Below are positions 17,500 to 28,361 of a stretch of 64,000 nucleotides of DNA, in pieces. The notes below the pieces were generated by a model. That model was not told the DNA's origin. It made no database searches and saw nothing but the letters and a program-made list of their open reading frames with translations. The first letter of the stretch is position 1. Each line of letters begins with the position of its first letter. Source of the stretch: Streptomyces sp. CB01580 (GTDB lineage: Bacteria > Actinomycetota > Actinomycetes > Streptomycetales > Streptomycetaceae); the NCBI RefSeq assembly GCF_001905795.1, contig NZ_LIXJ01000020.1:62001-126000 (forward strand). Reading direction: 5' to 3'. Position numbers and translations under genes: made by a program.

Positions 17500-17710
17500 G
17501 CCCCCGATCCTGCCACGGACCACCGACAATGCCCGACCGGACGTCGCTCGCCGCATTCGACGACGCACGACCGTCCCGCCCGCCCGGCCCGCGTGACAGG
17601 ATCGGGGGACAAACAAAAGGGAGAAGCCGGGGAGCACAGCCCCCCGCGCGGCACACACGCAACGCGCACGGAACGACACGGTCCGGACCCGGCCCGAAAG
17701 GAAGCGCACC

Positions 17711-19987
<2,277 letters not shown>

Positions 19988-20211
19988 CCGGCGACGGTCG
20001 GGGATGACCAGGGGGCACCCGAGAGCGACCGGGCGCCTTTGGGCATGACCGGCCGCCTCCGGGAACAGCAGAAGGCGGCCGAGGACCACCGGGGACGAGG
20101 CCCGGCCCCGTCGCGGCGCTCCCGGGCCGGCCGCACCGGGAGCGCCCCTCTCGACGGGCCGGACCTCCCGACGGGCGGCGCCCGGCCCGACGGCACGGCC
20201 GACGCACGAGC

Positions 20212-20245
20212 CGGGACGGCCCGGCGCCCGCACCGGGCCGTCCCG
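20212..20245 (+). terminator. hairpin terminator after the FdhF/YdeP gene
   Basis: Perfect 13-bp stem (CGGGACGGCCCGG and complement) with an 8-base loop, 225 bp after the oxidoreductase stop and before the operator-like site of the next gene. Confidence 0.7.
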
Positions 20246-20253
20246 TACGTCAC

Positions 20254-20278
20254 ACGACCTAAGCGCCCGCTCAGTCGT
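20254..20278. promoter_or_regulatory. TetR-type operator-like palindrome upstream of the thioesterase gene
   Basis: ACGAC and GTCGT flank an imperfect inner palindrome CTAAGCGCCCGCTCAG. The spacing and composition resemble operators of TetR-family regulators of acyl-CoA metabolism. It lies 65-90 bp before the thioesterase start. No TetR gene is adjacent. Confidence 0.4.
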
Positions 20279-20342
20279 CTGATATGAACGACGCAGACAG
20301 ACCGAAGCCACCAGGCATCGCAGACGATCGGAGCCGCACAGC

Positions 20343-20813
20343 ATGGGCGAGCACACCGCTCCCACGTTCCCCCAGGAGATCATCGACGAATACGCCGAAC
20401 TCGGCATCGACCTCCCCGCCCTCTTCTCCGCCGGCCACCTCGGCGAACGCATGGGCGTCACGATCGTCGAGGCATCCGCCGACCGCGTCGTCGGCACCAT
20501 GCCCGTCGAGGGCAACACCCAGCCGTACGGACTGCTCCACGGCGGCGCCTCCGCCGTCCTCGCCGAGACCCTCGGCTCGGTCGGCTCCATGCTCCACGGC
20601 GGCGCCACGAAGATCGCCGTCGGCGTGGACCTCAACTGCACCCACCACCGGGGCGTGCGCAGCGGACTCGTCACGGGTGTCGCCACCCCCGTCCACCGCG
20701 GCCGCTCCACCGCCACCTACGAAATCGTCATCACCGACGAGCACGACAAGCGGGTCTGCACCGCCCGCCTCACCTGCCTGCTCCGCGACGCACCGCGCCC
20801 CGACGCCGCCTGA
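20343..20813 (+). CDS. hotdog-fold PaaI family thioesterase
   Basis: A 156-residue hotdog protein. The QPYGLLHGGASAVLAETLGSVGS segment is the PaaI/DUF4442 signature (the HGG turn and catalytic acid Glu on the central helix), followed by VGVDLNCTHHRGVRSGLVTG and a C-terminal strand ending RLTCLLRD. These enzymes hydrolyse acyl-CoA thioesters, often aryl-CoA intermediates; the substrate is not deducible. The ATG at 20343 is chosen because the two next in-frame starts would remove conserved N-terminal sequence. It is preceded by an operator-like palindrome and followed by a terminator at 20944-20971, so it is probably monocistronic. Confidence 0.9.
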   Translation: MGEHTAPTFPQEIIDEYAELGIDLPALFSAGHLGERMGVTIVEASADRVVGTMPVEGNTQPYGLLHGGASAVLAETLGSVGSMLHGGATKIAVGVDLNCTHHRGVRSGLVTGVATPVHRGRSTATYEIVITDEHDKRVCTARLTCLLRDAPRPDAA

Positions 20814-21562
20814 CCGAAACCCCGCCCCCACCCGGCCCCGAGGCCACCCGCACCCCTGACCGAAACACAACCCACCGCACACCCCAACACTCGACCCACC
20901 GCACACCACGCACCACCACCGCACGCCACGCGCCCGCACCACCGCCCGGCCGGACCGAGATCCGGCCGGGCATTCTCATTTCCCGCACAACTACCGCACG
21001 ACAAAGCCAAGTTGAACGTCCACCATGGTCAACGCCACTGACCCCACGGCGCATTGCACGCCCCCATCGGCACTCCCACCGCACCCGACGGCGCCAACCA
21101 CACACGCGACACCGCGTCAACCACACCACGCCCGATATCACTCCGAGTAACCATCGGGCGATACGTGCAGGCCACGGACAACACACCCGTATCCGGCCCC
21201 GCGAACACCGCCGCACCACACCGCACCCGGCACCCGCACCCCCTCGCCCACCCCGGGCGACAGCACCAAGATCTACTCAAGCCCCTTAGCAGAGCTGCGA
21301 GTTCTCACCATGCGGTCACTTTCGCCGACCGGTAAAAAGACGTACATGTCCGCACAGCCACCTCAAGCCTTGCTCAAGGGCATAACAAGAAAGTCACATC
21401 CTGCGGCGGACCCATCCCCCACCACCACACCTGCGCCTAGAGTCACGGCCAGTCACCGCGCCGCCGGGCGCGTCAACCAGCACGGCCCTGTACCACCCGT
21501 ACGGCCCGGCGAACGACACGGCACCTCAAGCAGAGGAGGCCGCGCCAGGGAAAGGACCTTTC
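20814..21562. other. long intergenic region, very purine-poor in its first half, upstream of the liv operon
   Basis: 749 bp without a gene. From about 20815 to 21270 the plus strand is almost only C and A with scattered G (runs such as CACCACCACCGCACGCCACG), apart from the terminator at 20944-20971. The second half (about 21270-21560) is more balanced and AT-richer around 21280-21410 and should hold the liv promoter. The best -10-like box is TAGAGT at 21438-21443, without a good -35. Confidence 0.5.
20944..20971 (+). terminator. hairpin terminator after the thioesterase gene
   Basis: Perfect 11-bp stem GCCCGGCCGGA with its complement and a 6-base loop, followed by the T-containing run ATTCTCATTT; 131 bp beyond the thioesterase stop. 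Confidence 0.75.
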
Positions 21563-22789
21563 GTGCGACACCGTTCTTCGCTCATCCTCACCGCAGTGCT
21601 CACCACAGGAGCACTCACACTCACCGCCTGCGGGTCGCGCGACGACAGCAACAACGGCGGCGGCGACGGCGACACCAAGACCGTCGTCATCGGCGTCGAC
21701 GCGCCCATCACCGGCGACCTCTCCGCCCTCGGCCTCGGCATCAAGAACTCCGCCGACCTCGCCGCCAAGACGGCCAACAAGGAAAAGACCGTCCCCGGCA
21801 TCAAGTTCGAGGTCAAGCCCCTCGACGACCAGGCCCAGCCCTCCGTCGGCCAGCAGAACGCCCAGAAGTTCATCGACGACGACACCGTCGTCGGCGTCGT
21901 CGGCCCGCTCAACTCCGGCGTCTCCCAGTCGATGCAGAAGCCCCTCAACGACGCCGGCCTCACCCAGGTCTCCCCCGCCAACACCGGCACCGAACTCACC
22001 CAGGGCGAGAACTGGAAGACCGGCGACAAGAAGCGCCCCTACAAGACCTACTTCCGCACCGCCACCACGGACCAGATCCAGGGCGCCTTCGCCGCGAAGT
22101 ACCTCTACAACAACGCGAAGATCAACCAGGTCTACCTCATCGACGACCAGAAGCCCTACGGCGCCGGCCTCGCCGCCTCCTTCAAGAACACCTTCACCTC
22201 CCTCGGCGGCAAGATCGTCGGCACCGACCACGTCAACCCCGACGACCGCGACTTCAACGCCGTCGTCACCAAGGTCAAGAAGTCCGGCGCCAAGGCCGTC
22301 TACTACGGCGGCGAATACCCCGCGGGCGCCCCCCTGAGCCAGCAGCTCAAGGACAGCGTCCAGATCCCCCTCATGGGCGGCGACGGCATGTACAGCGCCG
22401 ACTTCATCAAGCTCAACAAGAAGGCCCAGGGCGACATCGCCACCTCCGTCGGCAAGCCCGTCGAAGAACTCGACTCCGCCAAGAAGTTCATCGCCGACTA
22501 CAAGACCGCCGGATACCCGGACGCCTACGAGGCCTACGGCGGCGGCACCTACGACGCCACCTGGTCCATCATCGAGGCCGTCAAGATCGCCGTCGCCGAC
22601 AACAACGGCAAGGCCCCCGACGACCTCCGCGCCAAGGTCCTCGAAGCCATGGCCAAGGTCAAGTTCGACGGCGTCACCGGCCCCGTCTCCTTCGACGAGT
22701 ACGGCGACACCACCAACACCATGATGACCGCCTACCAGGTCGACGGCGGCAAGTGGGTCTCCAAGATCAGCGAGGTCTACAAGCCCTGA
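21563..22789 (+). CDS. livK: branched-chain amino-acid ABC transporter substrate-binding lipoprotein
   Basis: A 408-residue periplasmic-binding protein of the Leu/Ile/Val type. The N-terminus is a lipoprotein signal with lipobox LTAC (Cys near residue 23), followed by a Gly/Asn/Asp-rich linker. The mature domain begins KTVVIGVDAPITGDLSALG and contains VVGVVGPLNSGVSQSMQKPL and VYLIDDQKPYGAGLAASFK, both typical of LivJ/LivK. It should capture branched-chain or related amino acids outside the membrane and deliver them to LivHM. The GTG start has GGAAAGGACC upstream. It is the first gene of a five-gene operon; the 104-bp gap to livH may allow uncoupled, higher expression. Confidence 0.94.
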   Translation: MRHRSSLILTAVLTTGALTLTACGSRDDSNNGGGDGDTKTVVIGVDAPITGDLSALGLGIKNSADLAAKTANKEKTVPGIKFEVKPLDDQAQPSVGQQNAQKFIDDDTVVGVVGPLNSGVSQSMQKPLNDAGLTQVSPANTGTELTQGENWKTGDKKRPYKTYFRTATTDQIQGAFAAKYLYNNAKINQVYLIDDQKPYGAGLAASFKNTFTSLGGKIVGTDHVNPDDRDFNAVVTKVKKSGAKAVYYGGEYPAGAPLSQQLKDSVQIPLMGGDGMYSADFIKLNKKAQGDIATSVGKPVEELDSAKKFIADYKTAGYPDAYEAYGGGTYDATWSIIEAVKIAVADNNGKAPDDLRAKVLEAMAKVKFDGVTGPVSFDEYGDTTNTMMTAYQVDGGKWVSKISEVYKP

Positions 22790-22893
22790 CCACCGCCGCC
22801 CTCCCGGGCAAATCGAAGTGACCCAGACCGCGCGGGAGCGCCACCAGCGCCCCGCGCGGTGCCATATCCGAACCACTCCACGGAGGCCCTGCG

Positions 22894-23823
22894 GTGAACG
22901 AACTGCCGCAACAGCTGGCCAATGGACTCATCCTCGGCGCGATGTACGGACTCATCGCGATCGGCTACACGATGGTCTACGGAATCATCCAGCTCATCAA
23001 CTTCGCCCACGGCGAGATCTTCATGATCGGAGGCTTCGGAGCTCTCACCGTGTACCTCTGGATGCCGGCCGGCGTCTCCCTCCTCGCGATCATCCCACTG
23101 ATGATCATCGGCGGCGTCATATGCTCCGTCGCCGTCGGCACAGCCGCCGAACGCTTCGCCTACCGACCCCTGCGAGGCGGCCCCCGACTCGCCCCGCTCA
23201 TCACCGCGATCGGGCTCTCCCTCGCACTCCAGCAAGCCATCTGGAAGTGGTACCCCGACGCCAAGAAGGACCGCTCCTTCCCCCAGTTCAAGGGCGAAGC
23301 CTTCGACATCCTCGGCGCCCACATCCAACGCGGTGACCTCTTCGTCCTCATCACCGCCCCCATCTGCATGATCGCCCTCGGCCTCTTCGTCGCCAAGACC
23401 CGCGCCGGCCGCGGCATGCAAGCCACCAGCCAGGACCCCGACACCGCCAAGCTCATGGGCATCAACACCGACCGCATCATCGTCATGGCCTTCGCCATCG
23501 GTGCCGCGTTCGCCGCCGTCGCCGCCGTCGCCTACGGACTCAAGAACGGCCAGATCGGCTTCAAAATGGGCTTCATCATGGGCCTCAAAGCCTTCACCGC
23601 AGCCGTACTCGGCGGCATCGGCAACATCTACGGCGCCATGCTCGGCGGCGTCGTCCTCGGCATCGCCGAATCCCTCGCCACCGGCTACATGAGCAACGTC
23701 CCCGGCATGGAACTCTTCGGCGGCGGCGCCTGGAAGGACGTATGGGCCTTCGTCCTCCTCATCATCGTCCTGCTGCTCCGCCCCCAGGGCCTGCTCGGCG
23801 AACGCGTCGCGGATCGGGCGTGA
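22894..23823 (+). CDS. livH: branched-chain amino-acid ABC transporter permease LivH
   Basis: A 309-residue inner-membrane permease with about eight hydrophobic helices. It starts NELPQQLANGLILGAMYGLIAIGYTMVYGIIQLINFAHGEIFMIG, the highly conserved N-terminus of LivH. The cytoplasmic loop AKLMGINTDRIIVMAFAIGAAFA is the ATPase-contact (EAA-like) region, and KAFTAAVLGGIGNIYGAMLGG is a further family landmark. It forms the translocation channel with LivM. The GTG start is preceded by ACGGAGGC. The livM start overlaps or closely follows its stop. Confidence 0.95.
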   Translation: MNELPQQLANGLILGAMYGLIAIGYTMVYGIIQLINFAHGEIFMIGGFGALTVYLWMPAGVSLLAIIPLMIIGGVICSVAVGTAAERFAYRPLRGGPRLAPLITAIGLSLALQQAIWKWYPDAKKDRSFPQFKGEAFDILGAHIQRGDLFVLITAPICMIALGLFVAKTRAGRGMQATSQDPDTAKLMGINTDRIIVMAFAIGAAFAAVAAVAYGLKNGQIGFKMGFIMGLKAFTAAVLGGIGNIYGAMLGGVVLGIAESLATGYMSNVPGMELFGGGAWKDVWAFVLLIIVLLLRPQGLLGERVADRA

Positions 23824-23828
23824 TACGG

Positions 23829-25613
23829 ATGACCACCAACCACACCACCACACCCCTCCTCCCCATCCCCCCGGCAGCAGCCCGCATCGCCACCCTCACA
23901 GGCGCCGCACTCGCACTCGCCGGAACCTTCCTCGCCTGGACCTGGACCAAGGAATTCCCCGGCGACCTCACCGTCACCGGCTACCCCGGCGGCCTCCAAG
24001 TCCTCACCCTCATCAGCGCCGCACTCACCCTCCTCCTCACACTCTCCGGATACGGCGTCCGCGGCCTCGGCTGGCTCACCCCCGGCGGCACCAACAGCCC
24101 CGTCCGCCTCCTCGCCCTCGGCACCCTCGGCACCACCGGCTACGCCATCGGCGCCATCTCCTACGCCCTCGGCGGCATCGTCAACCTGGAACCCGGCGCC
24201 TGGGTCAGCGGCATCGGCGCACTCATCGCCGCCATCGCCGCCCTCGGACTCCCCGCCGACCAGACACCCACCCCCGCCGGCACCACCACCACCTGGGAAC
24301 GCTTCCGCCACAGCCTCCGCGCCCCGTCCGCACCCCGGGCCAAAGCCCTCCCCGACTGGGCCGAAATCCTCATCATCGTCATCGCGTTCGGCATCGGTCT
24401 CTACGTCTTCAGCTACGGCATCGACACCGACTACACCGAACTCTTCATCGGCTTCCTCATCACCACCGGCTTCGCCTTCACCGCACTCCACCGCGCCGGA
24501 CTCGTCTCCCGCCTCACCGCGCTGACCGCGAAGCACCGCAACATCACCCTCACCGCCGCCCTCGTCGCCGCCGTCTGCTTCCCCTTCACCCAACAGAAAG
24601 AGGAATACGCGCTCATCGGCGCCAACATCCTCATCTTCGGCACCGTGGCACTCGGCCTCAACGTCGTCGTCGGCCTCGCCGGCCTCCTCGACCTCGGATA
24701 CGTCGCCTTCCTCGGCGTCGGCGCCTACGCCGCCGCCCTGGTCTCCGGCTCCACCATGTCGGCCATCGGCGTCGAATTCCCCTTCTGGGCCGCCGTACTC
24801 ACCGGCGCCGCCGCCTCACTCGTCTTCGGCGTCCTCATCGGCGCACCGACACTACGACTGCGCGGCGACTACCTCGCCATCGTCACCCTGGGCTTCGGTG
24901 AGATCTTCCGCCTCACCGTGAACAACCTCAACGGCAACAGCGGACCCGACCTCACCAACGGCTCCCAGGGCATCCCCAGCATCCCCGACCTCGACTTCTT
25001 CGGATTCGACTTCGGAACCAAGCACGACATCCTCGGCTTCAGCCTCGGCAGGTCCGCCAACTACTACCTGCTCATGCTCCTCTTCACCGCCGTCGTCGTC
25101 CTCGTCTTCCGCCGCTCCGGAGAATCCCGCATCGGCCGCGCCTGGGTCGCCATCCGCGAGGACGAGACCGCCGCCACCGCCATGGGCATCAACTCCTTCC
25201 GCCTCAAACTGCTCGCCTTCGCCCTCGGCGCGACCCTCGCCGGACTCGCCGGGACCGTCCAGGCACACGTCAACTACACCGTGACACCCGAGCAGTACCA
25301 GTTCGCCGGCTCCGTACCCCCCAACTCCGCCTTCCTCCTCGCCGCCGTCATCCTCGGCGGCATGGGAACCCTCAGCGGACCCCTCATCGGCGCCGCACTC
25401 CTCTACCTCATCCCGGCCAAGCTGCAATTCATGCAGGACTACCAGCTCTTCCTCTTCGGCGTCGCACTCATCCTCCTGATGCGCCTGCGCCCCGAGGGCC
25501 TGGTCGCCGACCGCAGGAAGCAGCTCGAATTCCACGAGACCGACCAGCCCGACGTACCGGAACCGCGACAGTCCGACACAACCGGCGCCGGCATCGCCAA
25601 GGCGGGGGCGTGA
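23829..25613 (+). CDS. livM: branched-chain amino-acid ABC transporter permease LivM with long N-terminal extension
   Basis: A 594-residue membrane protein, much longer than typical LivM (roughly 320-425). Residues 1-270 add several extra hydrophobic helices, including a repeated small-residue membrane block, and a polar segment rich in Thr/Pro (about 140-180). The canonical permease follows: NILIFGTVALGLNVVVGLAGLLDLGYVAFLGVGAY, LRGDYLAIVTLGFGEIFRL, GRAWVAIREDETAATAMGIN and a C-terminal LRPEGLVADRR. An alternative GTG start at 23820 would overlap the livH stop. The first base of livG overlaps its stop codon by four bases (GTGA). Confidence 0.93.
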   Translation: MTTNHTTTPLLPIPPAAARIATLTGAALALAGTFLAWTWTKEFPGDLTVTGYPGGLQVLTLISAALTLLLTLSGYGVRGLGWLTPGGTNSPVRLLALGTLGTTGYAIGAISYALGGIVNLEPGAWVSGIGALIAAIAALGLPADQTPTPAGTTTTWERFRHSLRAPSAPRAKALPDWAEILIIVIAFGIGLYVFSYGIDTDYTELFIGFLITTGFAFTALHRAGLVSRLTALTAKHRNITLTAALVAAVCFPFTQQKEEYALIGANILIFGTVALGLNVVVGLAGLLDLGYVAFLGVGAYAAALVSGSTMSAIGVEFPFWAAVLTGAAASLVFGVLIGAPTLRLRGDYLAIVTLGFGEIFRLTVNNLNGNSGPDLTNGSQGIPSIPDLDFFGFDFGTKHDILGFSLGRSANYYLLMLLFTAVVVLVFRRSGESRIGRAWVAIREDETAATAMGINSFRLKLLAFALGATLAGLAGTVQAHVNYTVTPEQYQFAGSVPPNSAFLLAAVILGGMGTLSGPLIGAALLYLIPAKLQFMQDYQLFLFGVALILLMRLRPEGLVADRRKQLEFHETDQPDVPEPRQSDTTGAGIAKAGA

Positions 25614-26581
25614 CCACCATGACCACCACGAAAACCCCCACCACGAACAACGCCACCACCGTCCTCGACGCCAGCGGGGTCACCATGCGCTTCGGCGGCC
25701 TCACCGCCGTACGCGCAGTCGACCTCACCGTCAACACCGGCGAGATCGTCGGCCTCATCGGCCCCAACGGCGCAGGCAAGACCACCTTCTTCAACTGCCT
25801 CACCGGCCTCTACGTCCCCACCGAGGGCAAGGTCAGCTACAAGGGCACCGTCCTGCCGCCCAAACCTCACCTCGTCACCCAGGCCGGCATCGCCCGCACC
25901 TTCCAGAACATCCGGCTCTTCGCCAACATGACCGTCCTGGAAAACGTCCTCGTCGGACGCCACACCCGGACCAAGGAAGGACTCTGGTCCGCCCTCCTGC
26001 GCCTCCCCGGCTTCACCAAGGCCGAGAACGCCAGCCGCGAACGCGCCATGGAACTCCTGGAGTTCATCGGCCTGGCGGACAAGGCCGACCACCTCGCGCG
26101 CAACCTCCCCTACGGAGACCAGCGCAAACTGGAGATCGCCCGCGCACTGGCCAGCGAGCCCGGCCTCCTGCTCCTCGACGAGCCCACCGCCGGCATGAAC
26201 CCGCAGGAAACCCGCGTCACCGAAGAACTCATCTTCGCCATCCGCGACCAGGGCATCGCCGTCCTCGTCATCGAGCACGACATGCGGTTCATCTTCAACC
26301 TCTGCGACCGCGTCGCCGTCCTCGTCCAGGGCCAGAAACTCGTCGAAGGCACCGCCGACGTCGTCCAGAGCGACGAACGTGTCGTCGCCGCCTACCTCGG
26401 CACCCCCTTCGAAGGCGCCCCCGGCGCCGAAGAGGTCGCCGAGGTCGAAGCCGCCGAGGCCGAGGCCCACAGGACAACCGACACCGGCACGGCCGACAGC
26501 ACCGCAACGGCGGACACGACCGGCACCACCGGCACGACCAGCACCACCGGCGCCGACGGCACCGAGGAGGACACCCGATGA
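25610..26581 (+). CDS. livG: branched-chain amino-acid ABC transporter ATPase LivG
   Basis: A 323-residue cytosolic ATPase. Walker A GPNGAGKTT lies near residues 51-59. A YGDQRKLEIARAL signature region (LivG-type, in place of LSGGQ), Walker B LLLLDEPTAGMN and the switch His in VLVIEHDMRF follow. LivG-type ATPases end around 255 residues; here a 65-residue low-complexity tail follows, first acidic (GAEEVAEVEAAEAEA) and then Thr/Gly/Asp repeats, of unknown purpose. It overlaps livM by four bases (GTGA) and livF by four bases (ATGA), so all are translationally coupled. The low-complexity N-terminal Met-Thr-Thr repeat makes the exact start uncertain (ATG at 25619 is possible). Confidence 0.94.
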   Translation: MTTMTTTKTPTTNNATTVLDASGVTMRFGGLTAVRAVDLTVNTGEIVGLIGPNGAGKTTFFNCLTGLYVPTEGKVSYKGTVLPPKPHLVTQAGIARTFQNIRLFANMTVLENVLVGRHTRTKEGLWSALLRLPGFTKAENASRERAMELLEFIGLADKADHLARNLPYGDQRKLEIARALASEPGLLLLDEPTAGMNPQETRVTEELIFAIRDQGIAVLVIEHDMRFIFNLCDRVAVLVQGQKLVEGTADVVQSDERVVAAYLGTPFEGAPGAEEVAEVEAAEAEAHRTTDTGTADSTATADTTGTTGTTSTTGADGTEEDTR

Positions 26582-27294
26582 CCACCCTGCTGGAGGTCCA
26601 GGACCTCCGCGTCGCCTACGGCAAGATCGAAGCCGTCAAGGGCATCTCCTTCACCGTCGAAGCCGGCCAGATCGTCACCCTCATCGGCACCAACGGCGCC
26701 GGCAAGACCACCACCCTGCGCACCCTCTCCGGGCTGCTCAAACCGGCCGGCGGCAGCATCGTCTTCGACGGACAGCCCATCGGCAACATCCCCGCCCACA
26801 AGATCGTCTCCCTGGGCCTCGCCCACTCCCCCGAGGGACGCCACATCTTCCCCCGGCTGTCGATCACCGAGAACCTCCAGCTCGGCGCCTACCTCCGCAA
26901 CGACAAGGCAGGCATCGAACAGGACATCCAGCGCGCCTACGACCTCTTCCCCATCCTCGGGGAACGCCGCAAACAGGCCGCCGGAACCCTCTCGGGCGGC
27001 GAACAGCAGATGCTCGCCATGGGCAGGGCCCTCATGTGCCGGCCCAAGCTCCTGATGCTCGACGAACCCTCCATGGGCCTCTCCCCGATCATGATGCAGA
27101 AGATCATGGAGACCATCGCCGAACTCAAGGCCCAGGGCACCACCATCCTGCTCGTCGAGCAGAACGCCCAGGCGGCACTCTCCCTCGCCGACCAGGGCCA
27201 CGTCATGGAGGTCGGCCGGATCGTCCTCTCCGGCACCGGCGCGGACCTCCTGCACGACGAGTCCGTCCGCAAGGCCTATCTCGGCGAGGACTGA
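26578..27294 (+). CDS. livF: branched-chain amino-acid ABC transporter ATPase LivF
   Basis: A 238-residue ATPase of the usual LivF length. Walker A is GTNGAGKTT (about residues 36-44), the signature LSGGEQQMLAMGRAL, Walker B LLMLDEPSMGLSP and the switch region ILLVEQNAQAAL. It pairs with LivG on the cytoplasmic face of LivHM. It is the last gene of the operon, coupled to livG through an ATGA overlap, and is followed by a bidirectional hairpin at 27349-27382. Confidence 0.95.
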   Translation: MTTLLEVQDLRVAYGKIEAVKGISFTVEAGQIVTLIGTNGAGKTTTLRTLSGLLKPAGGSIVFDGQPIGNIPAHKIVSLGLAHSPEGRHIFPRLSITENLQLGAYLRNDKAGIEQDIQRAYDLFPILGERRKQAAGTLSGGEQQMLAMGRALMCRPKLLMLDEPSMGLSPIMMQKIMETIAELKAQGTTILLVEQNAQAALSLADQGHVMEVGRIVLSGTGADLLHDESVRKAYLGED

Positions 27295-27348
27295 CCCCAC
27301 CGGCTCCGCGCACGGACCCCTGCGACGACACCTGAGCCACGAACGGAC

Positions 27349-27382
27349 GAGGCCCGCACCCGGTCGAACCGGTGCGGGCCTC
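27349..27382. terminator. bidirectional terminator between livF and the ANTAR regulator gene
   Basis: A 12-bp stem GAGGCCCGCACC with its perfect complement, enclosing CGGTCGAACC. It lies 55 bp after livF and 20 bp after the response-regulator stop on the other strand. Confidence 0.8.
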
Positions 27383-27401
27383 CCCCGTGCGCGTACGCCG
27401 C

Positions 27402-28079
27402 CTACTCGCCCGCCTTCTTCTCCTCGGCGGCCTGCTTCTCCGCGGCCTTCTTCTCGGCCGCATCCGCGATCAACGCCTCGGCGAGCTGCTGCATCGACAT
27501 CCGCCGGTCCATCGACGTCTTCTGGATCCACCGGAACGCGGCGGGCTCCGACAGACCGTAGTCCGTCTGCAGAATGCTCTTCGCCCGGTCCACCAGCTTG
27601 CGCGTCTCCAGCCGCTGCGCGAGATCCGCGACCTCGCTCTCCAGCGCCTTCAGCTCCGCGAACCGCGACACCGCCATCTCGATCGCCGGCACCACGTCGC
27701 TCTTGCTGAACGGCTTCACCAGATACGCCATCGCCCCTGCGTCCCGGGCCCGCTCGACGAGATCACGCTGCGAGAACGCGGTCAGCATCAGGACGGGCGC
27801 GATGGACTCCTCCGCGATCTTCTCCGCGGCGGAGATCCCGTCCAGGACCGGCATCTTCACATCAAGGATCACCAGATCGGGGCGGTGCTCCCGGGCCAGC
27901 TCGACCGCCCGCTGCCCGTCCCCGGCCTCGCCGACGACCGCGTAGCCCTCTTCCTCCAGCATCTCTTTGAGGTCGAGACGGATCAGCGCCTCATCCTCGG
28001 CGATGACGACACGGGTCGTCAGCGGCGGAACGTGCGACTTGTCGTCGTCGGTGGGCTGGGGCGACTCGGGCGTGGTCAC
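27402..28079 (-). CDS. ANTAR-domain response regulator
   Basis: A 225-residue regulator. An N-terminal receiver domain (about residues 20-140) has the acidic pocket VVIAEDEAL, the phospho-acceptor Asp in DLVILDVKMPVLDG, the conserved Thr in MLTAF and the Lys in YLVKPF. A coiled linker leads to an ANTAR domain (about 150-205, RKLVDRAKSILQTDYGLSEPAAFRWIQKTSMD), an RNA-binding module that prevents transcription termination in characterised systems. The C-terminus is a Lys/Ala/Glu-rich helix. It resembles the mycobacterial PdtaR orphan regulator, which works with a distant kinase; no kinase gene is adjacent. The GTG start has AAGGAGC upstream. An ANTAR protein beside livF and pyk suggests RNA-level control somewhere, but no target is evident. 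Confidence 0.93.
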   Translation of the reverse strand: MTTPESPQPTDDDKSHVPPLTTRVVIAEDEALIRLDLKEMLEEEGYAVVGEAGDGQRAVELAREHRPDLVILDVKMPVLDGISAAEKIAEESIAPVLMLTAFSQRDLVERARDAGAMAYLVKPFSKSDVVPAIEMAVSRFAELKALESEVADLAQRLETRKLVDRAKSILQTDYGLSEPAAFRWIQKTSMDRRMSMQQLAEALIADAAEKKAAEKQAAEEKKAGE

Positions 28080-28177
28080 GGGGGCTCCTTGTTCCAGGAC
28101 AGGTACAGCTCCCACGACCCTACCCAGCTCCTGTAAGGTAGTGACGCACGGGGCAGCTAAACCCCTTGCTTTCTAAG

Positions 28178-28252
28178 GCCCCAGTACTCCAACTGGTTAG
28201 AGAGGCCGCTCTCAAACAGCGGACAGTGTGGGTTCGAATCCCACCTGGGGCA
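28178..28252 (+). tRNA. tRNA-Leu-like (anticodon CAA) with short variable loop
   Basis: A 75-base cloverleaf. The acceptor stem is GCCCCAG paired with CTGGGGC, with discriminator A. The anticodon stem CCGCT/AGCGG closes the loop CTCAAAC, giving anticodon CAA (Leu codon UUG). The T arm GTGGG/CCCAC has the loop TTCGAAT. The 3' CCA is not encoded. The variable region is only five bases (ACAGT), whereas genuine bacterial tRNA-Leu has a long variable arm. The D arm is unusual too (three pairs and an extended loop). It is transcribed on the plus strand and divergent from the ANTAR regulator; a TAAGGT box near 28134 may be its -10. Identity as a tRNA gene is clear; its amino acid is not. Confidence 0.85.
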
Positions 28253-28361
28253 CTTTTCCTTCGATTCCAAGGTGTCAGTGGAATCCATGAACTTCACTTG
28301 ATCTGAGTACTGGGACATCATTCCCACCCCGGGACCTCGCAGCCGCGCAAGGCTCGGCCCC

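Larger units (their letters stand above)
19988..20342. other. intergenic region with a terminator and the thioesterase promoter
   Basis: 355 bp with no gene. It contains a strong hairpin at 20212-20245 (terminator of the oxidoreductase) and an operator-like palindrome at 20254-20278 before the thioesterase gene. Confidence 0.5.

Noticed and set aside
28178..28252. tRNA gene as an attachment site of an integrated element
   Set aside because: No integrase gene and no direct repeat of the tRNA 3' end was seen within the window on either side.
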